NCBI GenBank assembly: GCA_027618655.1
Contig: JAQCEL010000005.1
Location: 1-57,096, forward strand
From: Pseudomonadota bacterium
GTDB taxonomy: Bacteria; Pseudomonadota; Gammaproteobacteria; Ga0077536
Length of the DNA: 57,096 nucleotides
Direction of reading: 5' to 3'
Each line of letters begins with the position of its first letter. The stretch's first letter is position 1. Under the pieces are notes generated by a model, which was not told where the DNA came from, ran no database searches, and saw only the letters and a list, made by a program, of their open reading frames with translations. This document shows positions 1-8,811 of this stretch, piece after piece. A program made the translations under genes and the position numbers.

Positions 1-374
1 GCTTGCAGTTCTTGATACACCGCGTCGATATCGTCGACCAAAAACGCGATGCGACAAATACCCACATTATTTAGACTCGGATAAGGTTCGCCTTGTGGCG
101 GTGGATCGACGAACTGCACGAGATCGATCATCGGAGCGTCACGTGCCGTACCCAAGCGCATGAATACGCCACGCAGCTGTTTCACCTCAACACCAAGCGC
201 TGCGCCAATGCTGGGTTCGCCGCCGCCGAGCATAAAATCGTTCACTTTGCGAAACCCGAGACGTTCATAAAAGCGGATGGAGCGCTCCATATCTCGAACG
301 CAAATATTGACGTGAAAAAAACGACCCAGCAGTTGGCTCGTGCTCTCGTTCTTGTGTCCGTCTAGTTCGGCCAT
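1..374 (-). CDS. VOC (glyoxalase/bleomycin-resistance) family protein, 3' end cut by window edge
   Basis: Translating the minus strand from the ATG at 374-372 gives a continuous frame to the window edge, about 124 residues. It begins MAELDGHK, then FFHVNICVRDMERSIRFYE, the usual first beta-alpha unit of a VOC domain with a His in the metal-binding position (HVN). A second half starts near GICRIAFLVDDIDAVY. VOC proteins are small metal-dependent lyases, dioxygenases or binding proteins, so the reaction cannot be named. It follows the SDR and crotonase genes on the same strand, 74 bases after the SDR stop, and is probably in their operon. The C-terminus is missing only because the window ends. 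Confidence 0.85.
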   Translation of the reverse strand, partial: MAELDGHKNESTSQLLGRFFHVNICVRDMERSIRFYERLGFRKVNDFMLGGGEPSIGAALGVEVKQLRGVFMRLGTARDAPMIDLVQFVDPPPQGEPYPSLNNVGICRIAFLVDDIDAVYQELQ

Positions 375-448
375 GTTGTCTTTATCTTGCAAAAAATATT
401 CAAGTGAACGATCTGGGTAAATGTTTCTTAAGCAACGTTATACGCCGC

Positions 449-1474
449 TTACCTGCATTGATTACGAATTTTATTGATGACTTCGGTTTCAAAAGCGAAG
501 TCCCAGGTCATGGTCCACGTCGGATCGACCATCGGGGTTGCGAGCTGATCGAGGCCTTGCGCTAGATACCACTCGTAGGTCTGGCGGTGGCCGGACTCGA
601 AATCGAACTGCGGTTCAAAGCCGAGCACGTGACGCGCTTTGTCGATACTCAAGATTGAATGTAGCTTTTTCTGAAAACGATGGTTGAAAGGCAAGGGTCC
701 GGTGATTTCTGCTAACAGCGTATCCGGAACATGAATTATTTCGGGCTCGATCCCCATGATGATGGCGATCGTTTCAATATAATGCATCGCCGTCACTGAA
801 TCCGCAGTCACGTTGAAAATCTCCCCAACGGCGGCTGGGTTTCGCGCAGCCAGGATCATCGCACGGGCGAGATCGTGGACGTGACCGTAAGGAAAGCACA
901 CCAGACCGTCATGCGGTACGAGCACAGGACGTCGCTGCGCGAGCCGCGCAAACATCGCCATTTCGCCATCTGGAATATTGTCGTAGGGCCCATACACGGC
1001 CGCTGGTCGAACGACCGTATAAGCGAAACCTGTTTTCGCGCGTCGCTCGGCGAGCAGTTGCTCGACGGTCGCCTTGTGACCGCCATAACTCGTTGGCCTT
1101 GAGCGAGTGGTCTGGCGATCTTCGGACCAAGGGAAAGCGCCACCACCAAATCGGTAGGCGGCGATAGAACTCACGAATTCGTAAAGCCCGCAATGCCCAT
1201 CAAGCAGTTCGATAAGCTCGGCGATACTCTGCGCGCTCGCGACTTGGACGGATGCACTCACGTCATAGACGACGTCCCAATTACGGCCAGCCAGGACCGC
1301 ACGCATTGCAACCGGATCGCCGCGATCCGCAATTAATTGTTCGACCCCAGCAGGTGCTGTGCTTGCGCCTCGGTTCAGGATCGTCACGTCTTCGCCGAGC
1401 GCGAGTAGCTGTTCGACTAAATGTCGTCCGATGAACGCTGTTCCACCGAGCACGAGATTGCGAACGGAGCTCAT
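449..1474 (-). CDS. NAD(P)-dependent epimerase/dehydratase (extended SDR)
   Basis: The protein has 341 residues, normal for an extended short-chain dehydrogenase. The nucleotide-binding loop is GGTAFIGRHL at about residues 10-19. The catalytic pair is Y130 and K134 in SYGGHK, preceded by a serine pair near 102. The C-terminal half has the substrate-domain pattern FNVTADSVTA. The family oxidises or epimerises hydroxyl carbons on sugars, sterols or small alcohols; the substrate is not visible. It lies between an upstream crotonase (72 bases away) and a downstream VOC gene, all on the minus strand, which suggests a small catabolic operon. The ATG at 1474 begins MSSVRNLVLGG, the expected N-terminus. 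Confidence 0.9.
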   Translation of the reverse strand: MSSVRNLVLGGTAFIGRHLVEQLLALGEDVTILNRGASTAPAGVEQLIADRGDPVAMRAVLAGRNWDVVYDVSASVQVASAQSIAELIELLDGHCGLYEFVSSIAAYRFGGGAFPWSEDRQTTRSRPTSYGGHKATVEQLLAERRAKTGFAYTVVRPAAVYGPYDNIPDGEMAMFARLAQRRPVLVPHDGLVCFPYGHVHDLARAMILAARNPAAVGEIFNVTADSVTAMHYIETIAIIMGIEPEIIHVPDTLLAEITGPLPFNHRFQKKLHSILSIDKARHVLGFEPQFDFESGHRQTYEWYLAQGLDQLATPMVDPTWTMTWDFAFETEVINKIRNQCR

Positions 1475-1546
1475 AATTGAGATCCTGGGCCGCTATCAAG
1501 CCGCGTTCGAGTGCTTTTATTCAGTGCTTGAAATTGCACCATGCTC

Positions 1547-2377
1547 TCAAGCTCCAGTCGCGTTGCCGGCGACCGGTGGTATTCCGTGGCGATGCACCCA
1601 ATCGCGCCGCTTCTCGAACGGCTGACTCACATAATCACGCATCAAGGCCATCGCTTCATCAGTAACTATGGTGTTCAACCACTGTTCGGCTTCGATTCTC
1701 AAGCCTTCCTCAATCGGTAAATTGCTGCCGCGAACGATCGAACGTTTGGCGGCGACGAGGGAAACCGCTGATTGGCGCAACAAACCTTCGGCTATCTCGA
1801 TCGCGCGGGCCCGTGCGTCCTCTGCCAGCTCGGTGACAATGCCGAGTTCCAGCGCGCCTTCAGGTGACACGGTTCGTGAACGCAACATGAAATCCATCGC
1901 GCGCCCTTGGCCAATAATCCGCGCGAGTAACTGCGAGCCCGTGCCAGTTAATATCCCCAGTGCGACTTCCGGAAAACCGATCCGGAAGTCGCCGCGTTGT
2001 GCGATGCGAATGTCACAGTTTAGTGAGAGTTCGAGTCCCGCGCCCATGGTGTCACCGGTCATCGCGACGACGATGGGTTTGTCTAAGTACGCGAGGGAAC
2101 GCAGTAATGTGTGGTACCCATAGATAAGACTATGCGCTGATCGACGGAGTTGATCCGGGTTGTCGCCCATCGCAACGAGTTCTTCAACACTATAGTGGGT
2201 GATGTACCGATCGGGAACGGCGCCCGTTAGGACGACAACTTTGGCTTCGGGTTCGCGCCAATTTGCGATCAGCTCACCTAGTTCCCCCATCGCTGGGGCA
2301 ACTAGATAATTAGCGGGCGGGTTCTTGTAGCCGGCTACCACTATGCCACTGCGTTGTTCGATGTCCCAATACCGCAT
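1547..2377 (-). CDS. Enoyl-CoA hydratase/isomerase (crotonase) family protein
   Basis: This 276-residue protein has the crotonase core. The oxyanion-hole region is around MGAGLELSLNCDIRIA, followed by FPEVALGILTGTG. Both acidic residues used by true enoyl-CoA hydratases are at the expected places (E116 in LEL and E137 in PEV), so hydration of a 2-enoyl-CoA is plausible. Related enzymes also isomerise or hydrolyse acyl-CoAs. The start is well supported: AAAGGAG lies 8 bases before the ATG at 2377. It is the first gene of the minus-strand crotonase-SDR-VOC unit. The N-terminal region ITHYSVEELVAMGD is compatible with the family's CoA-contacting loop. Confidence 0.9.
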   Translation of the reverse strand: MRYWDIEQRSGIVVAGYKNPPANYLVAPAMGELGELIANWREPEAKVVVLTGAVPDRYITHYSVEELVAMGDNPDQLRRSAHSLIYGYHTLLRSLAYLDKPIVVAMTGDTMGAGLELSLNCDIRIAQRGDFRIGFPEVALGILTGTGSQLLARIIGQGRAMDFMLRSRTVSPEGALELGIVTELAEDARARAIEIAEGLLRQSAVSLVAAKRSIVRGSNLPIEEGLRIEAEQWLNTIVTDEAMALMRDYVSQPFEKRRDWVHRHGIPPVAGNATGA

Positions 2378-2630
2378 AGCCGAAACTCCTTTGTTCTCTA
2401 GGTAGTCAATGTTGAACCCGCGTTACGGGAATTTTTGCATAAGTTTCGCTCGAGGTCGCGCAAGCAATTTTGGGCACGTTTTCTTGCAACTGGTTCTTGG
2501 ATCAACCTGACTGCCATGTGAGTACGACGTGTGATTCAATATACGATACTAACCCGATCACATCGGAGCGGGTGGCCGTTGTTATCTGCGGTCGGTGAGA
2601 AGACTACCAATACGGAACGAAACGCTAGCC

Positions 2631-3284
2631 ATGCATGTCACACCTGCTCAATTGAACTGTCGTTGCCGCGCATGCCAGATTACTGTTTGTGATCCGCGGC
2701 TGAGATTTCGTATTGAGTGCTTATGTTTTGATTGTCGTCAACGCTTAATGATATCGGCCGGCAAACGACCGACAAACGCGTTACCGAAGGCGCTTGCGGA
2801 TTATTCACGCGGTGTCGATCTGTTTTATTTCGCCAACGCTTTGATCGTGCAGGACGATTCACGTCGTTTGCTCGAATTCTCGAAATTGCGCGAAGACGCT
2901 TTCAATGTCACTGCCATGACGCAGTGTTGCGGGACTGTGATGTGCGGTATTCATCGTGCGTTTGAAGGTGGCGCGATATGGGCGACACCCGACAGTTGTT
3001 CGATTACCGGCGCGAGCGACATGGCGCCGCAGTTCTATCTATTCGCCAACGATTTCCCTGCCGATAAGTGCCTTAAGCTGCCGCTACGCAATTCGATTCC
3101 TACGCTGGGTTCCGCCTACGACGAAATGAACAGTGCGCCGCTCCAAGCCTTAATGAGCGCCGTGCGCGCCCCAGTAGATACACGATTAGTGCAGCGGGAC
3201 TATACGACTTTCGATCAGCTAGTTTCTGTTTGTGATGTCAAAATAGATAACGCCTGTTTCGAACAAAGTCGAAGTCGTCTATGA
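2631..3284 (+). CDS. GFA-family (CENP-V/glutathione-dependent formaldehyde-activating-like) zinc protein
   Basis: The protein has two cysteine clusters near the N-terminus, NCRCRAC (C10, C12, C15) and ECLCFDC (C30, C32, C35). A CCG motif and further Cys lie mid-protein. This is the zinc-site pattern of the GFA/Mss4-like fold. Most family members have no known reaction; glutathione-dependent formaldehyde activation is proven for few. The frame is also open from a GTG at 2595, but the ATG at 2631 is preferred because it starts directly before the domain. That gives 217 residues, at the long end for the family, with a C-terminal half of unknown role. It is transcribed alone. Confidence 0.7.
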   Translation: MHVTPAQLNCRCRACQITVCDPRLRFRIECLCFDCRQRLMISAGKRPTNALPKALADYSRGVDLFYFANALIVQDDSRRLLEFSKLREDAFNVTAMTQCCGTVMCGIHRAFEGGAIWATPDSCSITGASDMAPQFYLFANDFPADKCLKLPLRNSIPTLGSAYDEMNSAPLQALMSAVRAPVDTRLVQRDYTTFDQLVSVCDVKIDNACFEQSRSRL

Positions 3285-3369
3285 GCACGGTTGAGACCGA
3301 GTCCTGCTTGTCAGAGTGGAATAGTGCAGCGCGCGGGTAGGTACTCCACGATTAACTGTGCGTGCTGGA

Positions 3370-3759
3370 TTAGACCACTGGGTAAGTCGTTACGGTGACG
3401 AATTTCCAATCGTTAGCGTCTTTCCGCAGTATGTACGTCGCGCCAGCTCGTTCGAGTTCCCGACCGTCCTTTCGATAACGGATCGCTAAGCCCTTTAGGT
3501 CTGCTAAATGTTCGCTCAACAACTCAACCTGTAGATTGTCGACCACGGAGTGGTCGTAGTCCTGGCTAACCAAGTCCGCAATTATTTGTTCGAAGAGTTG
3601 TGCAACTTCCGTATTATTTTGCATGAGTATGGTAGACCGATCGGTAATAAACAGACAGGGTTGCGCGTAGAACATTGCAACGGCGCCCGGATCTAGGCGA
3701 TGGAATGTACTCAGGTAGTCCGCGTAGAGTTTTCGAATTGTTATTTCTTCAGGGCGCAT
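3370..3759 (-). CDS. SnoaL/NTF2-like protein
   Basis: At 129 residues this is one complete NTF2-like domain. It has an N-terminal helix (EITIRKLYADYLSTFHRL), the segment PGAVAMFYAQPCLFI and a closing strand pair WKFVTVTTYPVV. The fold serves many small enzymes (isomerases, dehydratases, cyclases) and pure binding proteins, so the reaction cannot be assigned. The ATG is supported by TAGGAG about 6 bases upstream on the minus strand. It is divergently oriented to the GMC oxidoreductase at 3908, so the gap between them probably holds promoters for both. Confidence 0.75.
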   Translation of the reverse strand: MRPEEITIRKLYADYLSTFHRLDPGAVAMFYAQPCLFITDRSTILMQNNTEVAQLFEQIIADLVSQDYDHSVVDNLQVELLSEHLADLKGLAIRYRKDGRELERAGATYILRKDANDWKFVTVTTYPVV

Positions 3760-3907
3760 TGTTACTCTCCTAGGTGGAGGCCCGGCGGTCTCCGCAAGCT
3801 TAATTCGCTTGCGTTATGATAAGTGAAAAGTGCTGCGTTTTTTTACCCGCCGCACGCATTCGAATAACAACGGTTCCTACAATGAGTCTCTCGACAATGG
3901 CACAACG

Positions 3908-5527
3908 ATGACATACGACTACATTATTGTTGGTGCAGGCACGGCGGGTTGCGTCTTGGCCAATCGCTTGTCCGTCGATCGCAGCACCAATGTCTTGCTG
4001 ATCGAGGCAGGTGGTAAAGATGATTACTTTTGGATTGATATTCCGGTCGGTTATTTATTCACGATCGGCAATCCTCGAACAGATTGGTGCTATACGACCG
4101 AACCCGATGAAGGCCTCAACGGTAGACGCATCGGCTACGCGCGCGGCAAGGTCCTCGGTGGCTGTTCGTCGATTAACGCGATGATTTATATGCGCGGCCA
4201 AGCAAGCGATTATGACCACTGGGCCGAGCTCGGTAACCGCGGCTGGTCTTGGGCTGATGTGTTACCCGTATTTAAACGTTCTGAAGACTATCAACACGGG
4301 GCTGACGATTTTCACGGCGTCGGCGGCGAATTACGGGTCGAAGAACGTCGCGTTAATTGGGAAATACTTGATGCTTGGCGAGAAGGCGCAGCGCAAGCCG
4401 GGATCCCTAAAATTGAAGAATTCAATCGCGGTGACAATTTCGGCAACGCCTATTTCCAAATGAATCAAAAGCGTGGCGTGCGCTGGAGCGCCACTAAAGC
4501 GTTTTTGCGTCCCGCCTTAGCGCGCTCGAACTTAACTGTGATGACGAATACGCACGTCCATCGAGTTCTCGTCGATTTAGCAGATGGCGTTAAGCGCGCG
4601 GTCGGTGTCGAAGTCAGCACGGCGCAAGGACAACGCGAAATCTTTACTGCACGTCGCGAAGTGCTGCTTGCGGCAGGCGCGATCGGATCGCCACAGGTGT
4701 TACAACTATCAGGTATTGGTCCGGCGGACGTGTTGCGCGAAGCCGAGATCGACGTCGTTCATGACTTAACGGGTGTGGGTGAAAATTTGCAAGACCACTT
4801 GCAGATCCGGACGATTTACAAAGTCAAGAATACGACTACTTTAAACCGTCGTGCTAACTCAATATTCGGCAGGATCGCCATGGGAATCGAGTACTGTGTG
4901 CGAAAAACAGGGCCGCTCACCATGCCACCCTCGCAACTTGGCGCTTTCGCGCGCAGCGATCCCAATCAGCGTTCGCCGAACTTGGAGTGGCACGTGCAGC
5001 CGTTGTCACTTGATAAATTTGGTGATCCCTTGCATTCATTCGACGCCATCACGCCGTCCGTTTGTAATCTGAAACCCAGCAGCCGCGGGCATGTGAGAGT
5101 GCATTGCGGTGATGCCGGCGAGGCGCCAGCAATAACGCTGAATTATCTGTCGAGCGAGACGGATCGCGATGTTGCTGTTGCCGGATTGCGGTTGACTCGA
5201 AAAATTATGGCAGCCCAAGCGCTCGCACGTTTTGAGCCTTGTGAATGGTTGCCGGGCGCGCAACTAGAGTCAGACGAACAATTGCGTGAAGCGGCTGCTG
5301 CTCTCGGCACGACAATTTTTCATCCGGTTGGGACGTGCAAAATGGGTAGTGACTCCGCTGCTGTCGTTGGCGATCGGCTAAAAGTTCATGGCATCGAAAA
5401 TTTGCGGGTTATCGATGCGTCGATCATGCCGCAAATTACATCAGGGAATACCAATGCACCAACCGTAATGATTGCCGAAAAAGGTGCGGAGTTTGTGATC
5501 GCGAGCGCCGCCGGTCGAGTTTATTAA
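3908..5527 (+). CDS. GMC-family FAD-dependent oxidoreductase (choline/alcohol dehydrogenase type)
   Basis: From the ATG at 3908 the protein is 539 residues, typical of bacterial GMC enzymes. It starts MTYDYIIVGAGTAGC, the FAD dinucleotide-binding motif. The first GMC signature is at GYARGKVLGGCSSINAMIYM and the second near GAIGSPQVLQLSGIG. The active-site region TIFHPVGTCKMG carries the conserved His, with SGNTNAPTVMIAEK behind it. These flavoenzymes oxidise primary or secondary alcohols to aldehydes or ketones, often passing electrons to the respiratory chain. An in-frame GTG at 3830 would add 26 unrelated residues and is less likely. The true substrate is unknown. Confidence 0.92.
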   Translation: MTYDYIIVGAGTAGCVLANRLSVDRSTNVLLIEAGGKDDYFWIDIPVGYLFTIGNPRTDWCYTTEPDEGLNGRRIGYARGKVLGGCSSINAMIYMRGQASDYDHWAELGNRGWSWADVLPVFKRSEDYQHGADDFHGVGGELRVEERRVNWEILDAWREGAAQAGIPKIEEFNRGDNFGNAYFQMNQKRGVRWSATKAFLRPALARSNLTVMTNTHVHRVLVDLADGVKRAVGVEVSTAQGQREIFTARREVLLAAGAIGSPQVLQLSGIGPADVLREAEIDVVHDLTGVGENLQDHLQIRTIYKVKNTTTLNRRANSIFGRIAMGIEYCVRKTGPLTMPPSQLGAFARSDPNQRSPNLEWHVQPLSLDKFGDPLHSFDAITPSVCNLKPSSRGHVRVHCGDAGEAPAITLNYLSSETDRDVAVAGLRLTRKIMAAQALARFEPCEWLPGAQLESDEQLREAAAALGTTIFHPVGTCKMGSDSAAVVGDRLKVHGIENLRVIDASIMPQITSGNTNAPTVMIAEKGAEFVIASAAGRVY

Positions 5528-5645
5528 CGTGGGTCGTTAGTTCGCCGCAATCCAAGGAGGTCGGAGTTGCCAACGATGCGCTGGCGTATCTCGTGTTCTA
5601 AATGTAGGGTTGCTGCACAATTTAAGGTGCAGTGCGAGGCGCGAT

Positions 5646-6062
5646 ATGTTGCGAAAAAGCTCAATACTGATACTCATGCTGTGCGCTGTGCCGTTCACCG
5701 CGAATGCTTACGACTATCGCTACGGTTACCCGTATGTTGGATCCTATCGAAGCTACGTATACCCAGGAAGTCTCAATCTGGATCTGGAAATTTCCGATAT
5801 TCGGCGGGACCTTCGGGCGCAACGCTTAAACGAAAGTTTGCAGCAACGTCGGCATGATCAGGAAGTGAATTTACTCCGCCAACAAGCGGCGAGAAATCAA
5901 AATGTCAGCGCCGATCAAGCTTGTTATTATCGTTCAACGGGCGGATTCGAATTATGCGCCGACCTATTCGCTGCCGATCCCGAGGAACTCGCATCTTGCG
6001 AAGGTCTAGTGATTCAACGCAATCCAGATTGCAACAAGCAGCCGCTATTGAATGCTCGTTAG
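5646..6062 (+). CDS. Small secreted protein of unknown function
   Basis: Starting at the ATG at 5646, the 138-residue product opens with a clear Sec signal peptide. It has MLRK, a hydrophobic core (SSILILMLCAVPF) and a likely cut after TANA, about residue 21. The mature part begins tyrosine-rich (YDYRYGYPYVGSYRSYVYP), then a charged, glutamine-rich helical stretch. A C-terminal region with four cysteines could form two disulfides. No family is recognised. A strong AAGGAGG at 5553-5559 precedes a different, overlapping frame, so the real translation start of this locus is not certain. It lies between the GMC gene and the convergent Rieske oxygenase. Confidence 0.6.
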   Translation: MLRKSSILILMLCAVPFTANAYDYRYGYPYVGSYRSYVYPGSLNLDLEISDIRRDLRAQRLNESLQQRRHDQEVNLLRQQAARNQNVSADQACYYRSTGGFELCADLFAADPEELASCEGLVIQRNPDCNKQPLLNAR

Positions 6063-6126
6063 ACGCAGGACAGGGAGAATTGGGTCGACGCGATCACCTG
6101 TTCTATGTGCAGCGCCGACGGATCTC

Positions 6127-7413
6127 TTAACGCTTGAACAGACCTTGAGTGTGACTTTTTTGCTGGATGCCCCGACAGTTGTCTCCCGCGAACACCCGCC
6201 ACATTAAAAGTTCAATGTCGAAAGCTGCGATTTGTTCTTGCTGCCAACCGTCCTCTTCGGCATAGAACTTAGCGATCCCTTCACGCGCTTCGGCGTCTTG
6301 AACCGTAAAATCATCAGCTACTGGTCCTTTCCAGCGGACTTGGCCGAGTTGACCATTCGTCCATTGTTCGGCTTGCTCTGGACTATTAACCTTCGCCCAG
6401 CCGCATTGAAAGTAGTAATGTGAATTCGCATCACGCGGAACATAATATTCATTGTGCACAACCCCAGGGAACGGCCACGGATCAACCGTGAGGGAGCACG
6501 GTAGCCAAGCCCCAACTTTCGTCGCGTAGTTTGATGCACCCAGCATTTCAATTTCCGCTTGAGTTTGCCCTGCTGCGATCGGCAATACGACTTCGGTCCC
6601 TGAGTCGCCGTTGCGCCCAGGTATGATCGCGGACATAGCCATGTTTGTTTCCGCAGCGATGCGCGTAAAGCCACTTGGGCCTTTGCCAGTGGATTCATAC
6701 AAACAGGTCTCGAGCAAGGCTTCTTTCTTCGACGTCCAACCGAAGGTCATGGGAATTCGGGCGTTAATGGCGTACTTGGACCAGTTGTGAATAAAGTGGT
6801 GGCCCGGGTCGTAACCGCCTTCTGAACCCAGACGCCAGTTCGCGTTCACAACGTAAGGATCAGCGACGCATATCGCGACGTCCTCGTCAAAAAATCCACT
6901 AGGCACGTCAGCTTCGAGTGGCGGTGGTTGGATATCGCCAATGAAAATAAAAATCACGCCTTTGACTTCTCTAATGGGATAACTTTTTATGCCGCGTCGT
7001 CCTACTAGAGAAGAGTTTGGATCATTAAGCAAAGTACGGATCCGCCCATCGTCCAAATTAAAAGTAAACGCGTGGTGCCAGCACGTGATCGTATCGTCGG
7101 TGTAACAGATAGGTCGAACAGAAAACCGTGTGCCGCGGTGGCAACACCGATCTTCTATCGCAAACGCGCGGCCGCCACGTCGCAGCATTAAGATATCTTC
7201 GCCGAGCAGTTTTACGCTGAGCTGACCATTATTTGCTAGATTGCGACTGGCTTGCGTGGGATACCAGTGGTTCCTGAAACCAAGTTCTGCTTCTAGCCAC
7301 TTTGCCCACGGCTTCTCGCGGCTAGGTCGATCCGCACCCTCGAAATCCATGTCCGGAACATAAGCGGCTGTGCGACGTATTAAGTCTTCGGCGATCGGGT
7401 TATTACTAGCCAT
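6127..7413 (-). CDS. Rieske non-heme iron oxygenase, large (alpha) subunit, CarAa-like
   Basis: The 428-residue protein has the Rieske [2Fe-2S] ligands C90-x-H92 and C111-x2-H114. The mononuclear iron site is in GGYDPGHHFIHNW, with D202, H205 and H209. The H-x3-H spacing matches carbazole 1,9a-dioxygenase-type terminal oxygenases rather than the H-x4-H of naphthalene dioxygenase. The C-terminus (EQIAAFDIELLMWRVFAGDN) also fits that homomeric group. Such enzymes hydroxylate or demethylate aromatic or sterol-like rings using electrons from a ferredoxin and reductase, neither of which is encoded nearby. The start is supported by GAGGAAG before the ATG. Confidence 0.9.
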   Translation of the reverse strand: MASNNPIAEDLIRRTAAYVPDMDFEGADRPSREKPWAKWLEAELGFRNHWYPTQASRNLANNGQLSVKLLGEDILMLRRGGRAFAIEDRCCHRGTRFSVRPICYTDDTITCWHHAFTFNLDDGRIRTLLNDPNSSLVGRRGIKSYPIREVKGVIFIFIGDIQPPPLEADVPSGFFDEDVAICVADPYVVNANWRLGSEGGYDPGHHFIHNWSKYAINARIPMTFGWTSKKEALLETCLYESTGKGPSGFTRIAAETNMAMSAIIPGRNGDSGTEVVLPIAAGQTQAEIEMLGASNYATKVGAWLPCSLTVDPWPFPGVVHNEYYVPRDANSHYYFQCGWAKVNSPEQAEQWTNGQLGQVRWKGPVADDFTVQDAEAREGIAKFYAEEDGWQQEQIAAFDIELLMWRVFAGDNCRGIQQKSHTQGLFKR

Positions 7414-7512
7414 GCAAGCTTCCTCTCGTATGCAGCGTACGATTATAGTTAAATGAGCGATGGACCATAGCGCGATTCAGAAACGCTTAGCGGCGCAAGG
7501 CAAACTCGGATA

Positions 7513-8784
7513 ATGGATTTTTTCGGCCAAATATTAAAGTTCCCATCGCGTCGTCAAGATATCACGGCGGCCGTAAAATCGTTACTCAGAATTAAGGGTG
7601 AAGCGTCTGCGGTCAAATTAGCGCGCCAAGTATTACAGTTGTACGCTGAATCCGATCAAGAAGGTAAGGAAAAGTTTTTCCGCTTCTTGCTCACGGATCT
7701 CGGACCGCAAGAGACGAATTTGAGCGCTGCTATCGAGTCCTATGGACTAGCGCCTGATTCGAATAACTACCTGGCGTTACTTAAAGCGGTTGAACCACTT
7801 CGCCAGGATCTGATTCGGACCCTGAATTGGGCGCCGAACGGTACCGCGACCTTAATTTCCATGCGCGCCGATTTGTTAAAAGTGATGCGCGACAATCCGG
7901 AGTTACGCTTAGTCGATTACGATTTTCAGCATTTATTGACCGCCTGGTTTAACCGCGGATTCTTGAGCTTGCAGCGGATCAGTTGGAAGACTCCTGCATT
8001 CATCTTAGAAAAACTTATTCGTTATGAATCAGTGCATGAAATTCGAGACTGGAAAGATCTTCAGCGCCGGCTCGCAGACGATAGACGCTGCTTCGCATTT
8101 TTTCATCCACTGTTGCCGGACGAACCATTGATCTTCGTCGAAGTTGCGCTCACCAAAGGCTTGGTCTCAAATATTAGCGACGTGCTGGACGATAGACATC
8201 ATGAGTCCGACGACAATGAGCCGGTTGTGCCAGATACTGCGATATTTTATTCCATAAATAATTGTCAGGGCGGATTACGCGGCATTTCGTTTGGTAATTT
8301 TTTAATCAAACAAGTTGCCGATGAGCTGGCTGGTGAAATTAGCAGCTTGCGGCACTACGCAACCTTGTCGCCGATGCCAGGATTTAGCGCCTGGTTAGAA
8401 CCGATCAGGGTAGCTCGCAGCGCCGATTGGTTGAAGCCGGAAGATTATGTATTGCTCGCAGAATTAGAAACGCGCAATTGGCATTGCGACGATGACCTAT
8501 CGAATGCGCTTAAACCACTGATGATGACTTTGTGTGCGCGATATTTAGTCGACGAGAAATACGAAGGGGCGCCGCTCGATCCAGTCGCAAGGTTTCATCT
8601 GAGTAACGGTGCGCGGATTGAGCGAATAAATTGGCTAGGCGATGCGTCTGAACAACGTCTCGATCAATCTTACGGAATGCTCGTCAACTACGTCTACGAC
8701 CGACGATCGGTGGTCAAGAATCATGAGCGCTACGTTGGGAACGGGCGTATTGCCGCGTCATCTGCGATCAATTCGCTGCGCTAA
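7513..8784 (+). CDS. Malonyl-CoA decarboxylase
   Basis: The 423-residue protein matches malonyl-CoA decarboxylase along its length. An N-terminal helical domain includes KFFRFLLTDLGP, and the catalytic domain includes RISWKTPAFILEKLIRYE. FYSINNCQGGLRGISFGNFL carries the active-site serine (about S247). RFHLSNGARIERINWLGD carries the catalytic histidine (about H362). It releases CO2 from malonyl-CoA to give acetyl-CoA. No malonyl-CoA synthetase or malonate carrier is adjacent, so it may serve removal of malonyl-CoA formed in catabolism or control of fatty-acid flux. The LysR gene 27 bases downstream on the same strand is a possible co-transcribed regulator. Confidence 0.93.
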   Translation: MDFFGQILKFPSRRQDITAAVKSLLRIKGEASAVKLARQVLQLYAESDQEGKEKFFRFLLTDLGPQETNLSAAIESYGLAPDSNNYLALLKAVEPLRQDLIRTLNWAPNGTATLISMRADLLKVMRDNPELRLVDYDFQHLLTAWFNRGFLSLQRISWKTPAFILEKLIRYESVHEIRDWKDLQRRLADDRRCFAFFHPLLPDEPLIFVEVALTKGLVSNISDVLDDRHHESDDNEPVVPDTAIFYSINNCQGGLRGISFGNFLIKQVADELAGEISSLRHYATLSPMPGFSAWLEPIRVARSADWLKPEDYVLLAELETRNWHCDDDLSNALKPLMMTLCARYLVDEKYEGAPLDPVARFHLSNGARIERINWLGDASEQRLDQSYGMLVNYVYDRRSVVKNHERYVGNGRIAASSAINSLR

Positions 8785-8811
8785 GTACCATAGGGATCTC
8801 CGTCGAAGCGC

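Noticed and set aside
5567..5857. Open frame overlapping the small secreted protein
   Set aside because: It has a good ribosome site but no family features, and the overlapping frame has a clear signal peptide; kept only as a finding.
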